Origin: Actinomycetota bacterium
Lineage (GTDB): Bacteria > Actinomycetota > Actinomycetes > Nanopelagicales > Nanopelagicaceae
Direction: 5' to 3'
Length of the DNA: 36,434 nucleotides
Assembly: GCA_016870455.1 (NCBI GenBank)
Contig: VGBN01000013.1
Location: 1-36,434, forward strand
This document shows positions 1-7,922 of this stretch, piece by piece. A program made the translations under genes and the position numbers. How positions within the stretch are numbered: the first letter of the stretch is position 1; each line of letters starts with the position of its first letter. The notes beneath the pieces were generated by a model. It did not search any database, was not told the DNA's origin, and saw nothing but the letters and a program-made list of their open reading frames with translations.

Positions 1-48
1 CTTGGTGAGGTTACCCACTACCAATAGTTAAACAAGCACCACTGACAG

Positions 49-60
49 TAGATTTGCCTT
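49..60 (+). promoter_or_regulatory. Candidate leaderless promoter of the hydroxyproline operon
   Basis: A TAGATT box at 49-54 fits the actinobacterial -10 consensus TANNNT. It is followed by exactly 6 nt and then the ATG at 61, so transcription would start at or next to the A of the start codon. No Shine-Dalgarno sequence precedes this ATG, which fits leaderless translation. A convincing -35 element is not visible. Bases 1-48 hold in-frame stops at 25-27 and 29-31, so an upstream gene may end there, but too little is present to name it. Confidence 0.45.
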
Positions 61-1218
61 ATGAAAAATCCAGATGCGATTGTGATCGGTGCTGGCGTAG
101 TAGGTGCCTGCACCGCACTCTCTCTGGTAAATGCCGGATTAAAGGTTTTAGTGCTTGACCGTGGTGCAGTAGCTAGTGGAACAACTGGTGCAGGTGAAGG
201 AAATATTTTAGTCTCCGATAAAGAGCCAAGCCCTGAGTTAACACTGGCCCTTCGCTCCAGAGATGCTTGGTTTGAACTTAACACCGATATTGGCGGCGGT
301 TTTGAGTTAGAACCAAAGGGTGGAGTTGTAATCTCACGAACCTCAACTGGTATTGCAAATCTTAAAAAATTATCCAACCAACAGGCTGGTTGTGGGATTG
401 GGGTTGTTGAGTTAGATGCCAAAGGTGTGAAGGAGATTGAGCCACACCTTTCAAACACAGTCGAGTACGCAGTTCTATACCCGCAGGATGCACAATGTCA
501 GCCAATGTTGGCTGCTGCGCAAATTATGCGAGCAGTGAAAAGACGGGGTGGTGCATTTATTCAAGGAGAAAATGTTAAATCAATTAACACGAAATCTGGA
601 AAAGTAGTTGGAGTTACAACAGAGAAAAAAACTTATAGCTCACCCATTGTTGTAAATGCAACTGGTACCTGGGCTGGTGAGATTGCACAGTTAGCCGGCT
701 CTTACCTGCCCATCATGCCAAGGCGAGGATTTATTTTAGTTACCGCACCAGCACCAAAAATTGTTCACCACAAAGTTTATGACGCAGATTATGTAGCAAA
801 TGTTGCTAGTAGTGATGCTGATCTACAATCTTCCGCAGTGGTAGAGGGTACTGAAAGTGGAAATATATTGATCGGCGCATCCCGCGAGCGAGTTGGATTT
901 AAATCAGATTTAGATGTGGCAGTACTAAGGCAATTGGCTAGACAAGCCATCTCGCTATTTCCAATACTTGCAACTATTCCTTTACTTAGGGCATACCGAG
1001 GATTTCGACCATATGCACCTGATCACTTGCCGGTAATCGGCGAGGATGCAAATCTCTTAGGGCTATGGCATGCAGCAGGTCATGAGGGGGCCGGTATTGG
1101 ATTAGCACCTGCAACTGGTGAGCTAATCACCGCTCAAATTACAGGCGGAAAAACTTTCATGGACCCAACGGCATTTTCACCAAAAAGATTTAAGCAGGAA
1201 TCAAATGTCGCAATCTAA
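61..1218 (+). CDS. FAD-dependent oxidoreductase, probable D-hydroxyproline dehydrogenase beta-type subunit
   Basis: This 385-residue protein belongs to the DAO (D-amino acid oxidase/glycine oxidase) family. The N-terminus has the FAD-binding GAGVVG loop (residues 10-15), and the C-terminus has the typical GHEGAGIGLAP stretch that closes the FAD site. It would oxidise cis-4-hydroxy-D-proline to 1-pyrroline-4-hydroxy-2-carboxylate in the cytoplasm or at the inner face of the membrane. The next two genes encode the partner subunits of a heteromeric enzyme of the type called LhpB/LhpE/LhpF in Pseudomonas aeruginosa; opine oxidase and HcnABC are relatives. The epimerase and deaminase of the same pathway lie downstream, which is the main reason for assigning this substrate. 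The gene overlaps the next one by 14 bases. A sarcosine, glycine or opine oxidase is the alternative if the context is misleading. Confidence 0.82.
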   Translation: MKNPDAIVIGAGVVGACTALSLVNAGLKVLVLDRGAVASGTTGAGEGNILVSDKEPSPELTLALRSRDAWFELNTDIGGGFELEPKGGVVISRTSTGIANLKKLSNQQAGCGIGVVELDAKGVKEIEPHLSNTVEYAVLYPQDAQCQPMLAAAQIMRAVKRRGGAFIQGENVKSINTKSGKVVGVTTEKKTYSSPIVVNATGTWAGEIAQLAGSYLPIMPRRGFILVTAPAPKIVHHKVYDADYVANVASSDADLQSSAVVEGTESGNILIGASRERVGFKSDLDVAVLRQLARQAISLFPILATIPLLRAYRGFRPYAPDHLPVIGEDANLLGLWHAAGHEGAGIGLAPATGELITAQITGGKTFMDPTAFSPKRFKQESNVAI

Positions 1219-1471
1219 TCTTGAATTTACCTTCGAAGGGCAAAAGATAACTGCCATTTCAGGTCAATCAGTGGGGGCTGCACTTTTGGCAGCTAATCAA
1301 CGCATATTACGCAAAACTAGATTTAATAAAAATGAACGAGGTCTGTTTTGTGGAATTGGGGTTTGCTTTGATTGCTTAGTAGTAGTTGATGGAGTTGGAA
1401 ATCAACGCGCATGTTTGATTGAAGTTAAATCTGGAATGAAGGTGCAACGACAGGTTGGCAGCGATGCATAA
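1205..1471 (+). CDS. Small (2Fe-2S) ferredoxin-like subunit of D-hydroxyproline dehydrogenase
   Basis: This 88-residue protein has four cysteines, C49, C54, C57 and C70, in a C-x4-C-x2-C-x12-C arrangement that matches a plant-type 2Fe-2S ferredoxin fold. The centre of the motif reads CGIGVCFDC. It has no signal peptide or membrane segment. Small proteins of this type are the gamma-like subunits of heteromeric amino-acid dehydrogenases (HcnA, opine oxidase, LhpF of Pseudomonas aeruginosa), where they pass electrons between flavin subunits and on to the respiratory chain. It overlaps the preceding FAD subunit by 14 bases and the following subunit by 8 bases if that gene starts at its ATG, so all three are almost certainly translated together. 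The family call is firm; the electron route is inferred. Confidence 0.82.
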   Translation: MSQSNLEFTFEGQKITAISGQSVGAALLAANQRILRKTRFNKNERGLFCGIGVCFDCLVVVDGVGNQRACLIEVKSGMKVQRQVGSDA

Positions 1472-2849
1472 TGTTGTAATTGTTGGCGCAGGACCTGCCG
1501 GATTAAGTGCAGCGATTGCCGCAGCCGCAGCCGGTGCACCAGTTTTGTTGATAGATAACAATCCAAGATTAGGTGGACAGTATTGGCGATTGGCATCAGA
1601 TGCAGTTGGCGAGCAGGGTGGACAACACTATGACCTAGCCACTGGCTTAATGTTGATAAATGCAGTTAAGGCCCGTAAGGAGATCACGGTATTAAGCGGT
1701 GCTCAAATATGGAGTGCTACCCATAAAGATGGCATTAATACCTTGCGGGTGATCCAAAATGGTGTTGAAAAGATAATTAATACAGCGAATTTAGTTTTAT
1801 GTACTGGAGCTTATGATCGCACTCTGCCCTTTCCAGGTTGGGATATACCGGGCGTCATGACACCTGGTGGTCTTCAATCTTTACTTAAAGGTCATGGTGT
1901 TTTAGCAGGTAAAAGAGTTGTTGTGGCAGGAAGTGGGCCATTTTTACTACCCGTAGCAGCGGGTGTAATTAAAGCCGGAGGTGAGGTAGTTGAGTTACTT
2001 GAGGCAAATAAATCCAATAGATGGTTGTTATCGCCATTTGTAATGTTAGAAAATATTGCAAAATTGAAGGAGGCTTTTTACTACATCAAAACTATTAGCC
2101 AAGCCAAAGTTCGAGGCCGTTTTTCAAGTGCTGTAGTTGCTGCTTACAAAAATAGTGAGGGAATTTTAGAGTCTGTTGATGTGGCCAAAATTAGTAGAAA
2201 TTTCAAGATCAAAAAGGTAAGAAATGTTAAATGTGATGTGGCTGCAGTTGGCTGGGGATTTACTGCCGATACCTCAATAGCAGGAGCATTAGGTTGTTCG
2301 CAGATTGTTGCCAAAGATGGTGGAGTTGTTGTCAAAACTGATGAGAATCAACAGAGCTCAATTGCAGGAATTTTTGTTGCTGGTGAAATCACCGGCATTG
2401 GCGGGGCAGAGCTTTCAATGGCAGAGGGAGTTATTGCTGGGATTAGCGCAGCTCAATTTGTAGGTTGCAAAGTTGAGGTTCTTAAAGCCCATCGCAAACG
2501 TCGAGCAAAGAAACAAAGGTTTGCCGATGCATTAATTAAGTCCTACCCCGTCAAAGCTGGCTGGATCACCTGGCTAAATGAGCAGACACTTATCTGCCGA
2601 TGTGAAGAGGTATCTACCCAAGATCTAAAGCAGGCAATTAGTGAATTAGGTGCAACAGATTCAAGGACTGCAAAACTTTTGACTAGATGTGGCATGGGTT
2701 TATGTCAGGGCCGAATTTGTGGCAGATCAGTTGTCGACCTAGTTGCCAGTGAATTAAATATCTCACCTACTGATACCGATCGAATCTCAGCTGCTAATCG
2801 CCCGATCATCTCGCCAATTCCACTTGGTGTTTTAGCAGCAGGCGAATAA
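1464..2849 (+). CDS. FAD/NAD(P)-binding oxidoreductase with BFD-like 2Fe-2S domain, D-hydroxyproline dehydrogenase alpha-type subunit
   Basis: Of two possible starts I chose the ATG at 1464 (461 residues) over the TTG at 1455, because the glycine-rich FAD motif GAGPAG then begins at residue 8, the usual distance. A second dinucleotide-binding loop, AGSGP, lies near residue 156. The C-terminus carries a bacterioferritin-associated-ferredoxin-type 2Fe-2S domain with C378-x-C380 and C409-x4-C414 (CRCEE and CGMGLCQGR). This layout matches the large subunits HcnB, OoxA and LhpE, which work with a DAO-type subunit and a small 2Fe-2S protein, both encoded directly upstream. The predicted role is electron transfer out of D-hydroxyproline oxidation toward a quinone or another acceptor. 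The 9-nt gap to the next gene indicates one operon. Confidence 0.82.
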   Translation: MHNVVIVGAGPAGLSAAIAAAAAGAPVLLIDNNPRLGGQYWRLASDAVGEQGGQHYDLATGLMLINAVKARKEITVLSGAQIWSATHKDGINTLRVIQNGVEKIINTANLVLCTGAYDRTLPFPGWDIPGVMTPGGLQSLLKGHGVLAGKRVVVAGSGPFLLPVAAGVIKAGGEVVELLEANKSNRWLLSPFVMLENIAKLKEAFYYIKTISQAKVRGRFSSAVVAAYKNSEGILESVDVAKISRNFKIKKVRNVKCDVAAVGWGFTADTSIAGALGCSQIVAKDGGVVVKTDENQQSSIAGIFVAGEITGIGGAELSMAEGVIAGISAAQFVGCKVEVLKAHRKRRAKKQRFADALIKSYPVKAGWITWLNEQTLICRCEEVSTQDLKQAISELGATDSRTAKLLTRCGMGLCQGRICGRSVVDLVASELNISPTDTDRISAANRPIISPIPLGVLAAGE

Positions 2850-2858
2850 GGTTTAACC

Positions 2859-3761
2859 ATGAGTAATTCAAAACCATGGCACGGTGTATTAACTGCAACA
2901 GCCCTTCCTTTTAAAAAAGATTTATCAGTTGATTTTGATAAGTATGCAGAGCACATAAAATGGCAAGCTGAAAATGGAGTCCACGGTGCAATTCCAAATG
3001 GTTCCCTTGGTGAGTACCAGGTATTAACTCCTGAGGAGCGCAGTAAAGTTCTTAAGACAGCACTTGATGCTGCACCAGCTGGTTTTAATGTAGTTCCAGG
3101 AGTTGCTGCCTACGGCGCAGCGGAGTCATGCCGTTGGACAGAGCAAGCGGCCCAAATGGGCGCAAAGTGCGTCATGCTTTTACCGCCCACTGCATATCGA
3201 GCCAATGATGAGGAGATAATTGCGCACTACAAAGAGGTAAGCAAGGTCGGTTTACCGATTATTGCCTATAACAATCCATTTGATACCAAAGTGGATTTAA
3301 CCCCTCAATTAGTTGGTCGAATTGCAGATGCAGCAGAGAATGTGGTTGCAATAAAGGAGTTTTCAGGGGATGTTCGAAGAGTTTGGCAATTACATCATTA
3401 CGCTCCAAGAATTGAAGTTTTAGTTGGCGCCGATGATGTGCTGCTTGAGCTTTCAACAGGTGGCGTAGTTGGTTGGATTGCAGGATTTCCAAATGCACTG
3501 CCAAAAGAGTCAGTAGAGCTTTATAACCTTTGCTTAGCTGGTAATTATGCTAAGGCGAAACCTATTTATGCTGCAGTCCATAATCTGTTTAACTGGGATA
3601 GTCGTAAAGAATTCATTGTTGCTATCAAAGTTACAATGGATGCAGTTGGTAGGTATGGTGGTCCAACAAGATTGCCAAGATTGCCGCTACCGGCAAATGA
3701 TATGGCGCAACTAAATAAAGATATTAAACAGGCGTTAGATTTTTATAAAACTAGAAGGTAA
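2859..3761 (+). CDS. lhpC: DHDPS-family lyase, probable 1-pyrroline-4-hydroxy-2-carboxylate deaminase
   Basis: This 300-residue protein is a member of the DapA/NAL superfamily. The Schiff-base lysine is K166 (VAIKEFSG) and the partner tyrosine is Y137 (IAYNNP). The phosphate/carboxylate loop reads GSLGE at 48-52 instead of the GTTGE of true DapA. A genuine dapA with GTTGE lies at 19669-20559, so this copy is a specialised paralogue. In the hydroxyproline pathway this family deaminates and dehydrates 1-pyrroline-4-hydroxy-2-carboxylate to alpha-ketoglutarate semialdehyde with release of ammonia, and it sits between the dehydrogenase and epimerase genes here. It starts 9 nt after the previous gene with a weak AAGG upstream, and is 4 nt from the next. 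Another 2-keto acid aldolase or lyase activity remains possible, but the context is persuasive. Confidence 0.83.
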   Translation: MSNSKPWHGVLTATALPFKKDLSVDFDKYAEHIKWQAENGVHGAIPNGSLGEYQVLTPEERSKVLKTALDAAPAGFNVVPGVAAYGAAESCRWTEQAAQMGAKCVMLLPPTAYRANDEEIIAHYKEVSKVGLPIIAYNNPFDTKVDLTPQLVGRIADAAENVVAIKEFSGDVRRVWQLHHYAPRIEVLVGADDVLLELSTGGVVGWIAGFPNALPKESVELYNLCLAGNYAKAKPIYAAVHNLFNWDSRKEFIVAIKVTMDAVGRYGGPTRLPRLPLPANDMAQLNKDIKQALDFYKTRR

Positions 3762-3765
3762 GTAA

Positions 3766-4770
3766 ATGAAGAACTCCCTTCGCACTGTAACTACAGTTGA
3801 GTCTCATACTGAAGGAATGCCTACCCGGGTAGTTACCAGCGGAGTTGATGAGATTCCTGGTAGCACCATGTTTGAAAAACGTTTGAACTTTATAGCCAAC
3901 ATGGATTACCTGCGCCAGTGGCTGATGTATGAGCCACGTGGACATCCTGCAATGAGTGGCGCAATACTTCAAAAACCCACCAGAGCTGATGCTGATTGGG
4001 GTGTGGTATTCATAGAGGTTTCAGGCTGCCTACCAATGTGTGGTCATGGCACCATTGGGGTGGCAACTGTTTTGGTAGAAAAAAACTTAGTACCAGTAAT
4101 TGAACCAGTAACAACTGTGCGCCTTGATACCCCAGCAGGCTTAGTTGTTGTAGATGTGCAGGTTAAAAATGGTAAAGCTGAAAAAGTAACTTTAACCAAT
4201 GTTCCATCATTTTCTTATCAGCTCGATCAAGTTGTGGATGTGCCAGGGTATGGAAAAATTAAATATGACATGGCATTTGGTGGAAACTTCTATGCAATTA
4301 TTCCCATCGAAAGAGTTGGTATTGAGTTTAAAAGTGAGAATGGTCAAAAATTTTTAACAGCTGGGCTAGCAATTAGTGATGCAATCAATCAACAAAATCG
4401 ACCCATTCATCCTGAAAATCCTGATATTGCCGTATGCCATCACATTGACTTCATAGCTGCTGGTAATAATCCACTTCACTGGAAAAATGCCATGGCAATT
4501 CATCCAGGTTGGTTTGACAGATCACCATGCGGTACCGGAACCAGCGCTCGAATTGCACAAATGGTGGCAAGAGGTGAGTTTAAGGATAGTGATGTTTTGA
4601 TTAATGAGTCTTGGATTGGCTCACAATTTGAAGGAAGAGTTAAAGAGCATACAAAAGTTGGATCACTGCCCGCAATTGTGCCAACAATTACTGGTAGAGC
4701 ATGGGTTATGGGAGAGTCGACCTGGTTACTAGATCCAACTGATCCTTTTCCAAGTGGATTTATTGTTTAA
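3766..4770 (+). CDS. lhpA: 4-hydroxyproline 2-epimerase (proline racemase family)
   Basis: This 334-residue protein has both halves of the proline racemase active site: C92 in MCGHGTIG and C255 in SPCGTGTS. Two cysteines are needed for the two-base epimerisation of trans-4-hydroxy-L-proline to cis-4-hydroxy-D-proline. In trans-3-hydroxyproline dehydratases of the same family the second is threonine, so that activity is unlikely. The conserved SHTEGMPTRVV near residue 13 is also typical. The enzyme supplies the D-isomer used by the dehydrogenase at the head of the operon. A good AAGG-type ribosome site lies inside the end of the preceding gene. Its last 11 bases overlap the 3 prime end of hflX on the other strand. 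Plain proline racemase is the main alternative; sequence alone does not separate the two, but the neighbours favour hydroxyproline. Confidence 0.86.
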   Translation: MKNSLRTVTTVESHTEGMPTRVVTSGVDEIPGSTMFEKRLNFIANMDYLRQWLMYEPRGHPAMSGAILQKPTRADADWGVVFIEVSGCLPMCGHGTIGVATVLVEKNLVPVIEPVTTVRLDTPAGLVVVDVQVKNGKAEKVTLTNVPSFSYQLDQVVDVPGYGKIKYDMAFGGNFYAIIPIERVGIEFKSENGQKFLTAGLAISDAINQQNRPIHPENPDIAVCHHIDFIAAGNNPLHWKNAMAIHPGWFDRSPCGTGTSARIAQMVARGEFKDSDVLINESWIGSQFEGRVKEHTKVGSLPAIVPTITGRAWVMGESTWLLDPTDPFPSGFIV

Positions 4771-6229
4771 GCTTCTCTCCTAGCATCTCTATTTTTCTAG
4801 CTAATGCCCCACCCACCATTGCGTGAATCTTTGTCCCGTCAGGTAAATACTCTTCAGAGATAATCTCCCCCGTTTCATGTACAGCACTTACCAAATCCCC
4901 TCGGCTAAATGGAATTACCGCAGTTATCTCAACCTTTGGTTTTGGCAGGGCAGATTCAATTGCTTTAACCAAAGTACTGATGCCATAACCTGTTCTTGCC
5001 GATACTGCATATGCATTACTTTCAATCCGAAGTAGCTCCATCAATACCTCAGGGGCGGCGATATCTGCTTTGTTAATTGCCACAATCTCCATAATCTCAC
5101 CGCCGCCGATCTCAGATATCACCTGCCTAACCGCTCTTAACTGTTCCTGTGGATCAGGATGGGAACCATCTACCACATGCACAATTAAATCTGACTCTGA
5201 AACCTCTTCAAGTGTGGATTTAAACGCCTCAATTAATTGATGAGGTAGGTGCCTAACAAATCCCACGGTATCTACCAAAGTATAAATTCGACCTTCTGCG
5301 CTCTCAGTTTTTCTAACCGTTGGATCTAAAGTAGCAAATAAAGCATTTTCAACTAATACGCCAGCTCCAGTTAATCGATTTAAAAGGGATGATTTGCCCG
5401 CATTTGTATATCCTGCTATTGCAACAGATGGAATATTGTTTTTGCGCCTTTCGCTGCGCTTAGTATCTCTTGATACCTTCATCTCCTTAATCTCACGACG
5501 TAATTTGGACATCTTGTCATTAATTCTTCTGCGATCAGTTTCAATTTTTGTCTCACCTGGACCACGACCTCCAATTCCACCCGCTCTACCTGCCTGACGA
5601 GATAAGGATTCACCCCAACCACGAAGACGTGGCAACATATAAGACATTTGCGCTAATTCAACTTGTGCCTTACCTTCTCGGCTTCTTGCATGTTGGGCAA
5701 AAATATCCAAAATTAATGCGGTGCGATCTACCACCTTCACCTTCACTTTTTGCTCAAGAGTGCGAAGCTGTGCCGGTGATAACTCACCATCGCAAATAAC
5801 TGTGTCAGCAGCGGTAGCCACCACCGCTTGCCTAACCTCGTTCACCTTTCCAGAGCCGATAAATGTTGCCGCATCTGGTTTATCTCGCCGTTGAATTAAT
5901 GCCTCCATCACCTGTGAGCCAGCTGTTTCTGCAAGTGCTGCCAACTCTCTTATTGAGTTTTCAGCATCTTTGGCACTTCCCTCAGTCCAAACACCAACCA
6001 ATACAACTTTTTCTAAACGTAATTGACGATACTCAGCATCAGAGACATCCTGTAATTCAGTGGATAAACCACTAACCCTGCGAAGTGCTTGTCGATCTTG
6101 CAGATCTTGATTTTGACTCTCAGGTAACTCTTGTGCCTCATAATCTGCAACCGCTTGAGCGTTCTCTCTGATTAATTGATCAATATCAATCTCTAATCCA
6201 TCACCTGAATCATTGCCGGTTTTACTCAC
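4760..6229 (-). CDS. hflX: GTPase HflX, ribosome-splitting factor
   Basis: HflX is a translational GTPase-like factor that binds the 50S subunit and splits stalled or stress-arrested 70S ribosomes. The 489-residue protein has the HflX N-terminal nucleotide-binding domain (about 75-200), a glycine-rich linker GGIGGRGPGE near 217, then the G domain with G1 GYTNAGKS (273-280), G3 DTVGF (320-324) and G4 NKAD (386-389). The start is GTG at 6229, overlapping the dapF stop as GTGA, so the two are translationally coupled. It is the last gene of a miaB-miaA-dapF-hflX run seen in other actinobacteria. Its 3 prime end overlaps the convergent epimerase gene by 11 bases, leaving no room for a terminator between them. 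Confidence 0.96.
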   Translation of the reverse strand: MSKTGNDSGDGLEIDIDQLIRENAQAVADYEAQELPESQNQDLQDRQALRRVSGLSTELQDVSDAEYRQLRLEKVVLVGVWTEGSAKDAENSIRELAALAETAGSQVMEALIQRRDKPDAATFIGSGKVNEVRQAVVATAADTVICDGELSPAQLRTLEQKVKVKVVDRTALILDIFAQHARSREGKAQVELAQMSYMLPRLRGWGESLSRQAGRAGGIGGRGPGETKIETDRRRINDKMSKLRREIKEMKVSRDTKRSERRKNNIPSVAIAGYTNAGKSSLLNRLTGAGVLVENALFATLDPTVRKTESAEGRIYTLVDTVGFVRHLPHQLIEAFKSTLEEVSESDLIVHVVDGSHPDPQEQLRAVRQVISEIGGGEIMEIVAINKADIAAPEVLMELLRIESNAYAVSARTGYGISTLVKAIESALPKPKVEITAVIPFSRGDLVSAVHETGEIISEEYLPDGTKIHAMVGGALARKIEMLGEKLKQ

Positions 6230-7020
6230 AGAAATTGATCCAACTCAACCACTTTAACTAATTCAGCAGGCCCAGTTAATGTGGCATTGCTATGACCATC
6301 AATATCAACCACTAATCGACCACCAGGTGCGTTAATTACCCATTTTATTGGTAGAGATTTTCGCATCTGAATTGTTGCAGCCAATGCAACTGCGCATGTT
6401 CCGGTGCCACAGGATTGGGTCTCACCTACGCCTCGCTCATGAACCCGCATCTTTAATTCGCCATTTTCCATAAACTCAACAAACTCAACATTTACTCCCT
6501 CTGGATACTCATCTTTTGGTTGGACAACCGGCGGTGTTTTTAAATCACCAACCTGGCTTATCTGATCAACAAACGCAACTGCGTGCGGATTACCCATATC
6601 AATATTTAATCCGGTAAATGTATTGCCATTAACGGTAACTAAAATCTCGCCAGGAACCTGAGAGACCTGGCCCATGTTGACTGAAATATCACCTGATTCT
6701 GGAACAGATAAAAATTTTCTGCCATCTCTAGTATTTATTGCATAAATCCCACTTGGTTGGTGGCCTTGATCAGTTAGGTATCTGGCCATAACTCTAATTC
6801 CATTTCCACACATCTCAGCCACACTGCCATCACCATTTAGATAATCCATAAACCAAGCACCATCTTTTTTCACAATTTTTATAAAACCATCGCTACCGAT
6901 TCCAAGGTTTCGATCGCATATTCGCTTTATCTGCTCTTTGGTAAATTTTATCTGGTCGTTTTCATCAAATACCAATACAAAATCATTCTGTGTGCCATGA
7001 CCGTAAGTTGCTTTTATCAT
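6226..7020 (-). CDS. dapF: Diaminopimelate epimerase
   Basis: DapF converts LL-diaminopimelate to meso-diaminopimelate for lysine and peptidoglycan synthesis. Both catalytic cysteines are visible: C71 in MCGNGIR and C204 in SCGTGTC. The N-terminal GHGTQNDF is the usual substrate-binding segment. I start it at the ATG at 7020 (264 residues), which forms a TGATG overlap with the miaA stop; a TTG one codon earlier at 7023 is possible. It ends in a 4-nt overlap with the GTG of hflX. It belongs to the same structural family as the hydroxyproline epimerase on the other strand, but the two are clearly different proteins. The other DAP-pathway genes in the window are dapA (19669-20559) and dapB (22567-23310). 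Confidence 0.96.
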   Translation of the reverse strand: MIKATYGHGTQNDFVLVFDENDQIKFTKEQIKRICDRNLGIGSDGFIKIVKKDGAWFMDYLNGDGSVAEMCGNGIRVMARYLTDQGHQPSGIYAINTRDGRKFLSVPESGDISVNMGQVSQVPGEILVTVNGNTFTGLNIDMGNPHAVAFVDQISQVGDLKTPPVVQPKDEYPEGVNVEFVEFMENGELKMRVHERGVGETQSCGTGTCAVALAATIQMRKSLPIKWVINAPGGRLVVDIDGHSNATLTGPAELVKVVELDQFL

Positions 7021-7922
7021 CAATTAATACTAGCCAACAACTTTTCTAACCGTTTTGAATTACTCTCTGGGGCTAACCATTTAATTCGATCATCTCGAGA
7101 AAACCAAGTTTCCTGCCTTCTGGCGTAGGCTCGGGTAACTCGTTTAGTCTCCTCTTTGGCAAATTTCTCATCACATTCACCATTTAAGTAATTCATGATC
7201 TGGCCATAACCAAGTGCCATTTTAGCAGTGGTGGCCTGCTCTAATCCTTTGGTCATTAACTGCATGACCTCTCTCACAAAACCCTTACTCCACATATCCT
7301 CAACTCGAGCATCAATCTTGCTATCTAAATTTTCACGATCTAAAACCAAACCAAATTGTTGAGCAGTTGGGTACTTACTACTTGCCTGTCTCGGTAAATT
7401 TGCAGTAAAAGGTTTACCAGTTATTTGTATAACCTCTAAAGCCCTTATTACTCTTCTAATATTTTCCTTAGGAATAGCCAGGGCAGCTGCTGGATCTAAC
7501 TTTGCTAACCGCTGATGCATCTGCTCATTACCCACTTGCTCAGCTTCATCAGTAATTTGTTGCCGAATTACCGGATCAGTATCTGGAAAATTTAAATCAT
7601 CTAAAATTGCCTTTATATACAATCCAGTACCACCGACTACCACCACGGAGTTTCCACTTTGTAAAATCTCATCAATTTTTGCCCTAGCTAATCCCTGATA
7701 CCAAGAGACATTTGCCTCCTGAGTTACCTCAAGTAAATCAATTAGATGATGATTAATTCCTTGGCGCCCTGCTAGCGACAATTTTGCGGTGCCAATATCC
7801 ATTCCCTTATAAACCTGCATAGAGTCTGCATTAACAATCTCAGCATTTAACTCCTTAGCAACCGCCAGCGCTAGCTCACTTTTACCAGTTGCAGTCGCCC
7901 CACAAATTATCACCAAACTCAT
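7020..7922 (-). CDS. miaA: tRNA dimethylallyltransferase
   Basis: MiaA adds a dimethylallyl group to N6 of A37 in tRNAs that read codons starting with U. The 300-residue protein has the P-loop GATATGKS (8-15), the [15 protein letters not shown] region that contacts tRNA and substrate, and the [11 protein letters not shown] motif typical of the family. It overlaps miaB by 4 nt (ATGA) at its start and dapF by 1 nt at its end. The upstream neighbour MiaB adds the methylthio group to the same adenosine, so the two consecutive steps of ms2i6A formation are coupled in one operon. Length and motifs are normal. Confidence 0.96.
   Translation of the reverse strand: MSLVIICGATATGKSELALAVAKELNAEIVNADSMQVYKGMDIGTAKLSLAGRQGINHHLIDLLEVTQEANVSWYQGLARAKIDEILQSGNSVVVVGGTGLYIKAILDDLNFPDTDPVIRQQITDEAEQVGNEQMHQRLAKLDPAAALAIPKENIRRVIRALEVIQITGKPFTANLPRQASSKYPTAQQFGLVLDRENLDSKIDARVEDMWSKGFVREVMQLMTKGLEQATTAKMALGYGQIMNYLNGECDEKFAKEETKRVTRAYARRQETWFSRDDRIKWLAPESNSKRLEKLLASIN

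Noticed and set aside
18..458. Minus-strand frame opposite the first oxidoreductase
   Set aside because: It covers a gene with clear FAD motifs, has no recognisable domain and has no ribosome site.
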